This document shows, in pieces, positions 9,175-15,912 of a stretch of 17,633 nt of DNA. The notes beneath the pieces are model-generated. The model was not told where the DNA came from, searched no databases, and was given only the letters and a program-made list of their open reading frames with translations. The DNA is taken from the NCBI GenBank assembly GCA_964639665.1, contig CAZXEU010000110.1, forward strand, positions 1 to 17,633, in the 5' to 3' direction. The translations under genes and the position numbers were made by a program. Source of the stretch: CAZXEU01 sp964639665 (lineage in GTDB: Bacteria > Bacteroidota > Rhodothermia > Rhodothermales > Bin80). The number at the start of each line of letters is the position of its first letter. Position 1 is the first letter of the stretch.

Positions 9175-9180
9175 CACCTC
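9175..9180 (-). promoter_or_regulatory. Shine-Dalgarno GAGGTG fixing the hydrolase start
   Basis: On the minus strand GAGGTG lies four bases before ATG 9170. It decides between this start and the much longer open frame that reaches 9599. Clear Shine-Dalgarno sites are otherwise rare in this window. Confidence 0.7.
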
Positions 9181-9212
9181 AACTGCAGAATGGGAAATGT
9201 TCGACTCGGCGT

Positions 9213-9218
9213 AATATA
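9213..9218 (-). promoter_or_regulatory. Candidate -10 box (TATATT) for the hydrolase gene
   Basis: TATATT on the minus strand, matching TATAAT at five of six positions, would place transcription start near 9206 with a leader of about 36 bases. No matching TTGACA-like -35 box is visible 16-18 bases upstream, so support is limited. Confidence 0.35.
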
Positions 9219-9686
9219 GGGCCCGGTGCCCGCACTTCGCGAGAAATCCCGCAGCCGCTTGCCATCGCTCCCGAAAGAAGAGCTGCCCGCTGCAGCTTGA
9301 CATCGATCATTCCGGCCTTCCGGTCGCGGCGCGTGATTGGTCCGGACTGGCGTGACCCGTATGGGTAGCACGCAAGGTACCCTTCCGCTGCAATGCGGAT
9401 GTAGGTGCCCAGCCGCTACCGAGATCGGACCAGTATACCGCGCGCAGGAGCTCGCCGCTGTAAATGGCAGCAATGTGCACCTTGCCCAGGCAGACTCTGA
9501 CTGGAAGCGCGCGCTACCTGTAGCGGCTACGCTGCGGGATTGCTCCGTTGCAGGGCCCGGCACGGCAGCCCGGCTAAGGCAACACCGAGTGGCTGACACC
9601 GCCTCTTACCGGATTAGCCCGTTGATCTTGATGCCTTGTATCAATAACCAGGGCCTTACATAATGTATCACTTTAACTATGAGGTG

Positions 9687-10877
9687 TTATTTGTCTTGTT
9701 TGTAGGTACTCGAGACTGCGGCAAACGAACCACGGGCAAAATCCGTCCACGGTTCATCCCGAACCAGTTGCGCCGCCAGTTTTCCTATCTGGTCTGATGA
9801 CTTGGCCGACTTGCCGCAGCCTCCGGCCGCCACAAACCAGCCGGCGTCCAATTCATCAACCATGGGAAACTCGGAAGGAGTGTAGGTTAGCAGGCACGGC
9901 TTGGTCATTGTGCGCGCTCCTGCCAAGCGCGGGATCAGGGATTGGAGCACAGGGACGAGTAGTTCCCGGGTGCGCGGGCTGCCTGCCGAGCGCATGTAAG
10001 CGTCTAGTTCGTCCAGTGATGAGACACTTTGGTCATGGTCGTAATCAGATCCAATCTTGATGTATGAGCGTCCGTCAGGATACACGACCGGGGGCAGCAC
10101 ATAAGCATAGTTGACATCAGGGATATGGCGAAAGTGCCATATCAGGCTCGGCATCCGCGCTAGCGCTTGACGAAGCTCCGGTGCCACTTCCATCAGCACT
10201 ACTGTTTCCGGCCGGACCGTCAGGGAGAGCGGCACCGGTGTCAGCCTGAACAGGCTTGTATACGCCCCGGCAGCCACGAGCACGCGGCCGGAAGTATGCC
10301 TGTTGCCCATGGTGTCCAGGATGTCGAAAACGCGGCCCCGCCTCCTTACGCGGACCGCTGCGGCGTTTACAACATCAGCTCCGGCGCGGCGTGCCAGGCG
10401 GATCTGGGCCCTTATCAGTTGCCGGGGATTGATGATGCCGGCCGGCCCGGGCTCCCAGTGAAATACGCCGCCGGCCGGAAAGGCCAACTCAGGAAACCGC
10501 CCGGCGATTTCTGCCGGCGTGCATTCTGCCCGCTTGAAAGAGCGATGACTGCACACCTGGCGCACGAGGCTCAGTTCACTGCGTTCGTGCTCCGGGGGCA
10601 GATCGCACCGCAAGTGGCCGCAGGGACTGTGAAACCGGATGCCGGATCTCATCTCGATGTCACTATAGCGCCGCATGGCCTCCGCTGCCAGGTCGGACCA
10701 GATCATGTTGGGGCCGAGCCGGCGCGTAATGCGCGCTTCGTCGTAGTGACTGGCATGCACGCGCGTGGAGTTGCCTTCAGCCGCATCAATGAGCGTCACC
10801 GAAGTGCCGGACTCGGCAAGGTGCCGCGCAGCGGCGGAGCCGATCAGGCCCGCCCCGATTACGGCCGCATCCCTCAT
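9687..10877 (-). CDS. FAD-dependent N-methyl amino acid (sarcosine) oxidase-like protein
   Basis: This 396-residue flavoprotein belongs to the DAO/MSOX group. The N-terminal Rossmann motif is AAVIGAGLIGSAAARHL (4-20), with Asp31 ending strand 2. ASHYDEARITRRLG (42-55) corresponds to the SHGDTRIIRHAYG segment of monomeric sarcosine oxidase, which holds a substrate-binding Arg. KPCLLTYTPSEFPMVD (326-341) matches the CMYT-x-TPD block whose Cys carries the covalent flavin, so Cys328 is the predicted attachment site. GGCGKSAKSSDQIG (352-365) places Lys359 at the position of the oxygen-activating Lys. It likely oxidises an N-methyl or cyclic amino acid, releasing H2O2. Its ATG overlaps the dipeptidase stop by four bases (ATGA), so the two are translationally coupled. 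Exact substrate unknown; D-amino acid oxidation is less likely. Confidence 0.9.
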   Translation of the reverse strand: MRDAAVIGAGLIGSAAARHLAESGTSVTLIDAAEGNSTRVHASHYDEARITRRLGPNMIWSDLAAEAMRRYSDIEMRSGIRFHSPCGHLRCDLPPEHERSELSLVRQVCSHRSFKRAECTPAEIAGRFPELAFPAGGVFHWEPGPAGIINPRQLIRAQIRLARRAGADVVNAAAVRVRRRGRVFDILDTMGNRHTSGRVLVAAGAYTSLFRLTPVPLSLTVRPETVVLMEVAPELRQALARMPSLIWHFRHIPDVNYAYVLPPVVYPDGRSYIKIGSDYDHDQSVSSLDELDAYMRSAGSPRTRELLVPVLQSLIPRLAGARTMTKPCLLTYTPSEFPMVDELDAGWFVAAGGCGKSAKSSDQIGKLAAQLVRDEPWTDFARGSFAAVSSTYKQDK

Positions 10878-11830
10878 CTCCAGATCTTGTCTGCAAGCCG
10901 AAGCAGGTTGCCTCCCAGTATGGCGCGCACGTCGCCGTCGCCATAGCCATGTGCCAGCATAACGTCTACCAGTTCCGGGAACTGCTCAGGCGCGAAGAGC
11001 TGAGGTGAGGCCGTCGGCGGGCCCAGCAGAGGATTACTCGCAAAGGCTTCCAGCTCCTCGGAATCAAACACGTAGTCGCTGGCGATGGCCGTATGCAAGG
11101 GGCCCACAAGACCTACGACATAGTCGATGTGCTGGAAATAGTTGTCGGCTGTCGTCCTGCCGTCCTGCAGGAAAGTGCCAAATCCGGTGACGCCTACTGT
11201 GCCGCCGGTTCGGGCACAGGCCCGAATCACGGCATCCGACACGCACCTGGGATGATCGACCAGTGCCCTGGGATTCGAGTGCGAAAGCATGACGGGATTG
11301 CGGGCCCACTCGAAGGCCTCCATGCACGTTCTCTCGCCGGTGTGGCTGCAGCAAAGTCCCATGCCCACGCGTTCCATCTCCCGAATGACGCGGCGCCCAA
11401 ACGGCGTCAGCCCGCCGTCCTCATCCATGCACCCTCCCCCCGCCTCATTATTGCGATTGTACGCGATCAGCATCCATCGTACGCCCAGATCATAGTATGT
11501 CCGGACCATGGACACTTCGCCTCCGAGGCCACGCATGCCCTCTATGTCGAATGCCACCGCAAGCTTGCCCTCGGTTGCTGCCTGCGTGACGTCTTCCGCC
11601 GTTCGCGCCAGGCAGTACTCGTCCGGGCGCTCCAGCAGCCATGATCGCATGGCAGACAACACCTGCACGCCTTGATGCCAGGGCATGATGTTGTCGAACA
11701 TTACGTTCAGCACAACCATGCTTATGCCGCTTGCCCTGTACCGTTGAAGCTGAGGCAGGAACGACGTATCGGTGCGAAGCGGCATGCATGCGTGGTTGTC
11801 CCAGATCAATAGGTTAGAGATGCCGCTCAT
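10874..11830 (-). CDS. Membrane dipeptidase-like protein, peptidase family M19
   Basis: This 318-residue metallohydrolase has the fold motifs of renal-type dipeptidases. Residues seen: His13 in WDNHACMP, the bridging Glu97 in AFDIEGMRGLGG, AYNRNNEAGGGC (123-134) for the LTHN-x-x-N block, His163 in CCSHTG, His184 in MLSHSNPRAL and Asp252 in ASDYVFD. The usual first-site ligand pair His-x-Asp (HND) is His-x-Cys here (Cys15), an unusual substitution. No signal peptide, so it is probably cytoplasmic. M19 enzymes cleave dipeptides, often with a D-residue at the C-terminal side, and some act on other amide substrates. The start at ATG 11830 follows GGTGAAGG directly. Its product may feed the coupled downstream flavin oxidase. 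An 18-base palindrome lies 32 bases upstream. Confidence 0.9.
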   Translation of the reverse strand: MSGISNLLIWDNHACMPLRTDTSFLPQLQRYRASGISMVVLNVMFDNIMPWHQGVQVLSAMRSWLLERPDEYCLARTAEDVTQAATEGKLAVAFDIEGMRGLGGEVSMVRTYYDLGVRWMLIAYNRNNEAGGGCMDEDGGLTPFGRRVIREMERVGMGLCCSHTGERTCMEAFEWARNPVMLSHSNPRALVDHPRCVSDAVIRACARTGGTVGVTGFGTFLQDGRTTADNYFQHIDYVVGLVGPLHTAIASDYVFDSEELEAFASNPLLGPPTASPQLFAPEQFPELVDVMLAHGYGDGDVRAILGGNLLRLADKIWR

Positions 11831-11861
11831 CCTTCACCGTATTTGTTCATAAGCATAGAAA

Positions 11862-11879
11862 CCGGCATGTTCATGCCGG
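11862..11879. promoter_or_regulatory. 18-base palindrome upstream of the dipeptidase-oxidase unit
   Basis: CCGGCATG and CATGCCGG (8-base perfect arms) flank TT at 11862-11879, ending 32 bases before the dipeptidase start. Position and symmetry fit an operator for a dimeric repressor at the promoter; a stem-loop in the 5' leader is the other reading. TATGCT (minus strand, between palindrome and gene) could be a weak -10 box. Confidence 0.5.
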
Positions 11880-12043
11880 GCCAGAACATGAGAGCAACGC
11901 GAAAGGCCTGCCTGGCCGTGATTCAGTAAAGATGTGCCATGCCACTATTCCGGAGTGCGTGAGCAAGCGAAGTATTCGCGGTATAACTGGGCGGCTAAAG
12001 CCTGAGGTCAAGGTCCGCGACAGCCAAATGCGTTGCGTCCGCG

Positions 12044-13150
12044 TCAGAGCTCGGGTTGCAGCCGGCGGAGGATGACCATTGACAAGTCGTCGGCGGGGCG
12101 CGCCCGCTGAATAAACGCATTGTAGGCCGCAAGCACCCGCTTCCCTGAACCAGCGGCCGACAGGCCGGCCAGAGTGCCAGCGAGACGCGCAAGCCGTTCG
12201 TCTCCGAAAAAGTCCCCTTTTTCGTTTCGGGCCTCTGTCAGTCCATCGGAGTAGAGGAGCAACAGGTCTCCCGGCAAGAGATCGGCAATCTGCACCGAGT
12301 AGGCTGCGTCATCCATCAGGCCAAGCGCAGGCCCGCCCTTGCCGAGCGCTCTTGCGGAGCCGTGACGGATCACGACGGGAGGCATGTGCCCGGCGTTCAC
12401 AATGCGGACCCTGCCGGCATTGGCCTCCAATTCCAGGTAGGCAAGAGAAATGAAATGACTTGGCATCCCGTCTCGCCGCAGCAGCTCATTCAACGTCTCG
12501 GCAAACTCGGTCAATGACTTCATCCTGGGCGCAATGGCGCGCAGCATGGACTGCAACTTCGTCATGAACAGGGCGGCGCCCAGGCCCTTGCCGGCAACGT
12601 CACCGATGGCTATCCCCAGCTTGCTGTCACTTACTTGCAGGTAGTCTACCAGGTCTCCGCCCACGACGCGCGACGGACGGGTGTACAGCCATGTTTCCCA
12701 GCCGGCAAACCGGGGACTGTCGGTGGGCATCAGGGCAAGCTGGACCGTTCTTCCCGACTTCAGCTCGTTCTGCGCAAGCAGCTTGTCCTTGAGTTCCAGG
12801 AGCAGCACGAGGGCAAGCGCAGCATATCCCAGCAAATGGGCTGTGTTGCTTCCCGTGAAGCCCCAGCAAAAGAGCAGTGCACTCACCAGGATGAGCCCGC
12901 GGCGCGCCGGTGAAAGGCGCAGGATGCTGCGCTTCACTAGCCAGAGCGTCATGTGCAGCGCTCTGGCACCGCGAGACATTTCGCTCAGCCTGTTGCGGCT
13001 TCCCTGGTCCAGATAGAAGTCATAGACATCCTGAAGGTCCTGTTGGAGCGATTCCTGGAAGTCTGCCTCCTTGAGATCATTCCATAGCGTACTGCCGAGG
13101 CCAGGCTCAGGGGTCCCGTCCGGCCGATCAGGATACGGGGGCTTTTGCAT
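12044..13150 (-). CDS. Membrane-anchored PP2C/SpoIIE-type serine/threonine phosphatase
   Basis: This 368-residue protein has a charged, helical N-terminal region (about 20-65, possibly coiled coil; LQDVYDFYLDQGSR), then two hydrophobic segments (about 84-99 and 104-120), and a cytoplasmic SpoIIE phosphatase domain from about 135 to the end. Metal-binding acidic residues are visible in VVGGDLVDY (Asp166), IGDVAGKGLGAALFM (Asp184) and LLLYSDGLTEARN, with VNAGHMPPVV between. No sensor (PAS, GAF, HAMP, receiver) domain is present. The N-terminal block with LSPARRG before the first helix resembles phosphatases I know from Rhodothermia and Bacteroidota. In such bacteria these enzymes act in partner-switching with anti-sigma antagonists; no partner gene is seen here. 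It appears monocistronic, reading away from the divergent spacer. Confidence 0.92.
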   Translation of the reverse strand: MQKPPYPDRPDGTPEPGLGSTLWNDLKEADFQESLQQDLQDVYDFYLDQGSRNRLSEMSRGARALHMTLWLVKRSILRLSPARRGLILVSALLFCWGFTGSNTAHLLGYAALALVLLLELKDKLLAQNELKSGRTVQLALMPTDSPRFAGWETWLYTRPSRVVGGDLVDYLQVSDSKLGIAIGDVAGKGLGAALFMTKLQSMLRAIAPRMKSLTEFAETLNELLRRDGMPSHFISLAYLELEANAGRVRIVNAGHMPPVVIRHGSARALGKGGPALGLMDDAAYSVQIADLLPGDLLLLYSDGLTEARNEKGDFFGDERLARLAGTLAGLSAAGSGKRVLAAYNAFIQRARPADDLSMVILRRLQPEL

Positions 13151-13775
13151 TGCTGCCGAGCTGGCCTTGGGTGCTCGCGAAGCGAACCAGTTGCGAGTTA
13201 GGTGTCAAGCATCGGGAGGCCCGTTAATGTAGTGCCGGGCCCCGGCTACATTGTCAATAATTCCCTCAATAAGATATTGTCTGGCTCCGTCCCCATTGTG
13301 AATTGTGCAGGATTCGGATTGCACTGGTTCAACACGTGCGGACTACGTGACCCCTCCCATTCGTGCACCCTGAGCGGAGCCCGGTAGAAGCGGGTTGCCG
13401 CCAATACATTCGCAGCCACCCGGGCGAGGGTTACCCGAATCGCGCCGTGAGCTGGCTCAGTCTTCCGTCATCCTTTCGTCCGGTGGGTTTTGGACGAATT
13501 GAAGGCGTTACGGGCGAACGTTCCGGTTGCCGGCAGGGGCTGCAATCAAGGTTAGCCTCTCCCGCCGGCGGCGCGCTGCTGCGAAGGTCCTTCGGGCAAT
13601 TGGAGCGAGTCGGCGAATCCGCCTCGGCTACGCTATCGTTCGCCGCTCTCTGCGCCAGGCCAGTGCCCAATAAGCGGGCAGCAACAGGTGGAAACAATCG
13701 AGTTGCTATCGGTAAAAAGAATTCACAATTGGATTGCTGCACCACGGGCGGCAGTTCACAAGTCGGGTGCAGACT
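13151..13775. other. Divergent intergenic spacer (phosphatase / lipoprotein)
   Basis: This 625-base region separates the minus-strand and plus-strand halves of the window and should hold promoters for both directions. Open frames cross it on both strands but lack domains, signal peptides and ribosome sites, and run into the neighbouring genes out of frame. It contains a strong palindrome at 13226-13252, an AT-rich patch at about 13253-13285, and a short inverted repeat CGAAGG-T-CCTTCG at 13582-13594. I cannot assign promoters with confidence. Confidence 0.6.
13226..13252. repeat. Long interrupted palindrome in the divergent spacer
   Basis: AATGTA (13226-13231) pairs with TACATT (13247-13252), and GCCGG (13234-13238) with CCGGC (13242-13246), around a GCC loop and a two-base bulge (GT). 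This gives 11 pairs. It lies 75 bases before the phosphatase start. A minus-strand TTGACA overlaps its right edge, so it could be an operator over a promoter, or a 5'-leader stem-loop. Confidence 0.55.
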
Positions 13776-14240
13776 ATGCGCCAACTGTTGGCGGCCACGG
13801 CGCTTTGGGCTTCTCTTCTTGCAGTATTCGCCGGCTGCCTTACAACTCCTGCGGGGGTCACCATTGCATCCCGGGCACCGGAAGACACCACGGAGTGGAC
13901 CGGGCAGCCCAGGCGGGCCTGGATCTTTGTAGAGGGCATTCAGCAGAGTGCTACGCCGGCAACCGTTACGGTGCGCCGTAGCTTCGAGATCACCAATGTG
14001 TCGCTCCACGTTGGCAGCGATTTTGAACAGGTGCGGCGTTTTGAAATCGAGCGAACTGTAACGGCGAGCCGAAGAATGCTCGACTACAGCTTCAGCGGAT
14101 CCTATGAAGGCGGCTATCTGACGTTTAATGCCACAGAGCTTTCCAGGGACAGCCGCGGCAGATACCGCATTCCGTATTTCGACTATCCCATCCAGGTGAT
14201 TGACCACGAGTACGATCTCGTGCTCATCGTTATGGACTAG
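13776..14240 (+). CDS. Small lipoprotein of unknown function
   Basis: The protein is 154 residues from ATG 13776. I prefer this start to the upstream in-frame TTG because it yields a proper lipoprotein signal: MRQLLAATALWASLLAVFAGC, with a lipobox ending in FAGC (Cys21). The mature part is rich in beta-prone, alternating residues (PATVTVRRSFEITNVSLHV, RRFEIERTVTA, GGYLTFNATEL) and ends with a hydrophobic VLIVMD. I recognise no family. It should sit on the outer or inner membrane facing the periplasm. It precedes a creatininase-family gene by only 14 bases, so the two are probably one operon, but that gives no clear function. Coding evidence is the signal peptide, uninterrupted frame and operon position. 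Confidence 0.78.
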   Translation: MRQLLAATALWASLLAVFAGCLTTPAGVTIASRAPEDTTEWTGQPRRAWIFVEGIQQSATPATVTVRRSFEITNVSLHVGSDFEQVRRFEIERTVTASRRMLDYSFSGSYEGGYLTFNATELSRDSRGRYRIPYFDYPIQVIDHEYDLVLIVMD

Positions 14241-14254
14241 GTTCGTATTTCCAG

Positions 14255-15025
14255 TTGGAGCATTCCCGTCCGTATATCCTGTCCGAGGTTAACTGGCGCG
14301 AGGTCAAGCGGTCGAAGTACGAGGTAGCCGTGCTGCCGTGGGGTGCTACCGAGGCACACAATTACCATCTTCCCTACGGCACGGACAACATCCAGCTCGA
14401 CTTCATTGCAGCGGAGTCTGCCCGAAAGGCCTGGGAAGGCGGTGCTCGAGTGATCGTTCTGCCAACCATCCCCTTTGGCGTAAACACGGGCCAGCTGGAT
14501 ATCTTGCTGGATATCAACATGATGCCCAGTACGCAGGCAGCTGTACTTCAGGACGTGGCCGAGTGCCTCGGCCGGCAGGGAATGGGCAAGCTATTGATTC
14601 TAAACGGCCATGGCGGAAATGACTTCAGACAGATGATCCGGGAAACAGGCGCACGCGTGCCGGAGCTGTTCATCTGTACGATGAACTGGTTCAAGGTTCT
14701 GGATGCGGCTGCATTCTTTGAAGAGTCAGGAGATCACGGAGGGGAGCTGGAGACGAGTGTGATGATGCATGCTGCGCCCAAACTTGTCCTGCCGCTTGCG
14801 GAGGCGGGATCCGGAGCCGCCCGCGCATTCCGCGTCGAGGGATTGCGATCGGGATGGGTGTGGGCGGAAAGACCGTGGCTCCAGGTTACTGAGGACACGG
14901 GAGTAGGCAATCCCCGGTTTGCTTCGGCGGAGAAGGGCAAAGCATTTGCAGAGGCGCTGACCGACCGGATTGCCTCTTTTCTTGTGGAGCTTGACGCCTG
15001 TGACCGGGATCAGATGTTCGAATAG
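14255..15025 (+). CDS. Creatininase family amidohydrolase
   Basis: The protein has 256 residues starting with TTG at 14255; no in-frame ATG precedes the conserved start RPYILSEVNW, so a TTG start is likely. Creatininase-family metal ligands are seen: Glu33 and His35 in GATEAHNYHLPYGTD, Asp44 in the same block, His119 in LNGHGGND, and Glu166 in DHGGELETS. These form the two-metal site of creatininase, mycofactocin MftE and FAPy deformylase-type enzymes. It hydrolyses a cyclic or linear amide; the specific substrate cannot be deduced, and creatinine is only one option. It follows the small lipoprotein by 14 bases. No signal peptide, so cytoplasmic. Confidence 0.9.
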   Translation: MEHSRPYILSEVNWREVKRSKYEVAVLPWGATEAHNYHLPYGTDNIQLDFIAAESARKAWEGGARVIVLPTIPFGVNTGQLDILLDINMMPSTQAAVLQDVAECLGRQGMGKLLILNGHGGNDFRQMIRETGARVPELFICTMNWFKVLDAAAFFEESGDHGGELETSVMMHAAPKLVLPLAEAGSGAARAFRVEGLRSGWVWAERPWLQVTEDTGVGNPRFASAEKGKAFAEALTDRIASFLVELDACDRDQMFE

Positions 15026-15337
15026 GCTGCCGGCCGTTTTGAGACCCACGAATGGCGCTGCAGGGCCTAAAGTAAGGCAGGGCCATAGGGGACTTCCCGT
15101 GATCTGCGCAGCCAGGCCACGTGTGGTTTCCGGGTGCACGCACGGGCGCGCAGGCCCTAGAGACCCGCACGGATCATGCTCTGAAAGCTGAGGCGCCTCT
15201 TGTGACCGTCCCTGGAAGTCATCGCAATTGGGCAGCGCCGTGCTCGCCGCTTTGCTGCCGCATTTCCAGGCGCCGCCGCTACCGATGTGCCGCGGTACGG
15301 ACCGGACTAGCGCGGCCAGTGTGGCGTTCTGAATCGG

Positions 15338-15351
15338 ACCGCTCGAGCGGT
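15338..15351. promoter_or_regulatory. Perfect 14-base palindrome, candidate operator for the cytochrome c operon
   Basis: ACCGCTCGAGCGGT is a perfect inverted repeat with a central CG. With one bulged T, four more pairs (TCGG at 15334-15337, CCGA at 15353-15356) extend it. It lies directly upstream of a TATAAC box. An even palindrome with central CG is the usual form of LacI-family operators, but no regulator gene is in the window. Confidence 0.5.
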
Positions 15352-15358
15352 TCCGAAG

Positions 15359-15364
15359 TATAAC
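15359..15364 (+). promoter_or_regulatory. Candidate -10 box (TATAAC) for the cytochrome c operon
   Basis: TATAAC matches TATAAT at five positions, giving a predicted start near 15371 and a leader of about 39 bases before ATG 15410. The position of the -35 box is occupied by the palindrome and has no TTGACA match, which would suit an activator- or repressor-controlled promoter. Confidence 0.4.
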
Positions 15365-15409
15365 GCGGCCAAGTCTGTGGTTCCTAGTTGCGATTCAAAT
15401 ACACGAAGT

Positions 15410-15901
15410 ATGCCGATGCCACGAAATCCCAAGGTGCGAGGGGCATGCGTGGCACTTGGCCTCGCTGCCACAATCGCCGGGCTTACCCTGGCGCCTCCGC
15501 CGCCGGCTCCTGATGACGGCGAGGCCATTTACAACTCGAGGTGCCTGGTCTGCCATCAGGCAAATGGTCAGGGCGTTGCCGGAGTCTTTCCTCCCCTTAC
15601 CGAAACAGAATGGGTCACGGGAGACAAAGGCGTGCTGATCCGCACCGTACTCGGTGGGATCATGGGGCCATTGGAAGTGCACGGCATGGTTTATCAGGGC
15701 GTAATGCCACCCTGGAAGGCTTTTCTGAGCGACGAAGAGGTTGCCGCCGTGCTTACGTATATCCGCCAAGCCTGGGGCAACGAGGCATCTGAAGTCACGC
15801 CCGCTGAGGTCGCTGCGGTTCGCCGCGCAACTGCCGCAAGGGTTCAGCCCTGGACGGCTGCAGAATTAACTGATCCCGGAAACCGAGGCATTCCGGAATA
15901 G
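15410..15901 (+). CDS. Secreted class I cytochrome c, single heme
   Basis: The protein is 163 residues from ATG 15410, the start that gives a signal peptide (basic PRNPKVRG, then hydrophobic ACVALGLAATIAGLTLA). An upstream GTG at 15377 is in frame but places charged residues in front. The heme motif is CLVCH (Cys45, Cys48, His49), followed by ANGQGVAGVFPPL typical of class I cytochromes, and the probable axial Met98 in QGVMPPWKAF. The helix SDEEVAAVLTYIRQAWGN closes the domain; about 40 residues of Ala-rich tail follow. It should be a periplasmic electron carrier. The SMP-30-like lipoprotein gene begins 11 bases later, so they are one operon, and the cytochrome may accept electrons from a dehydrogenase located elsewhere. 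Confidence 0.92.
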   Translation: MPMPRNPKVRGACVALGLAATIAGLTLAPPPPAPDDGEAIYNSRCLVCHQANGQGVAGVFPPLTETEWVTGDKGVLIRTVLGGIMGPLEVHGMVYQGVMPPWKAFLSDEEVAAVLTYIRQAWGNEASEVTPAEVAAVRRATAARVQPWTAAELTDPGNRGIPE

Positions 15902-15912
15902 CCGGGGCAATA

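Larger units (their letters stand above)
9171..9686. other. Intergenic spacer between flavoprotein and hydrolase genes
   Basis: These 516 bases contain no supported gene. Both strands are open in places, but the translations lack any domain, signal peptide or ribosome site. The hydrolase promoter should lie at the left end (see 9213-9218). At 9355-9411 several small inverted repeats follow one another. The right end (about 9635-9700) turns AT-rich and holds two copies of TGTATCA (9637-9643, 9664-9670) and the palindrome TACATAATGTA (9657-9667), just past the stop of the flavoprotein gene. Confidence 0.6.
15026..15409. other. Intergenic spacer before the cytochrome c gene
   Basis: These 384 bases contain no supported gene. 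No clear terminator for the creatininase gene is seen. The right end holds the candidate promoter and operator of the cytochrome c operon (palindrome at 15338-15351, TATAAC at 15359-15364). Confidence 0.6.

Noticed and set aside
9171..9599. N-terminal extension of the hydrolase frame (143 extra codons).
   Set aside because: It places a signal peptide in the middle of the protein, is Arg/Pro/Cys-rich without a domain, and the GAGGTG site supports ATG 9170.
9337..9663. Possible 108-residue gene in the 516-base spacer.
   Set aside because: No ribosome site, signal peptide or domain; composition is that of non-coding GC-rich DNA.
10167..10946. 259-codon plus-strand frame opposite the flavoprotein.
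   Set aside because: TTG start, antisense to a gene with clear FAD motifs, no recognisable domain.
13363..13932. 189-codon plus-strand frame in the divergent spacer.
   Set aside because: Overlaps the lipoprotein gene out of frame and shows no coding character.
13431..14207. 258-codon minus-strand frame across the divergent spacer and the small lipoprotein gene.
   Set aside because: Low-complexity Pro/Arg/Cys composition, no ribosome site or domain; the plus-strand lipoprotein has a clear signal peptide.
15026..15409. Possible tRNA or other RNA gene in this gap.
   Set aside because: No T-loop consensus (GTTCRANNC) with an acceptor stem was found here or in the other gaps.
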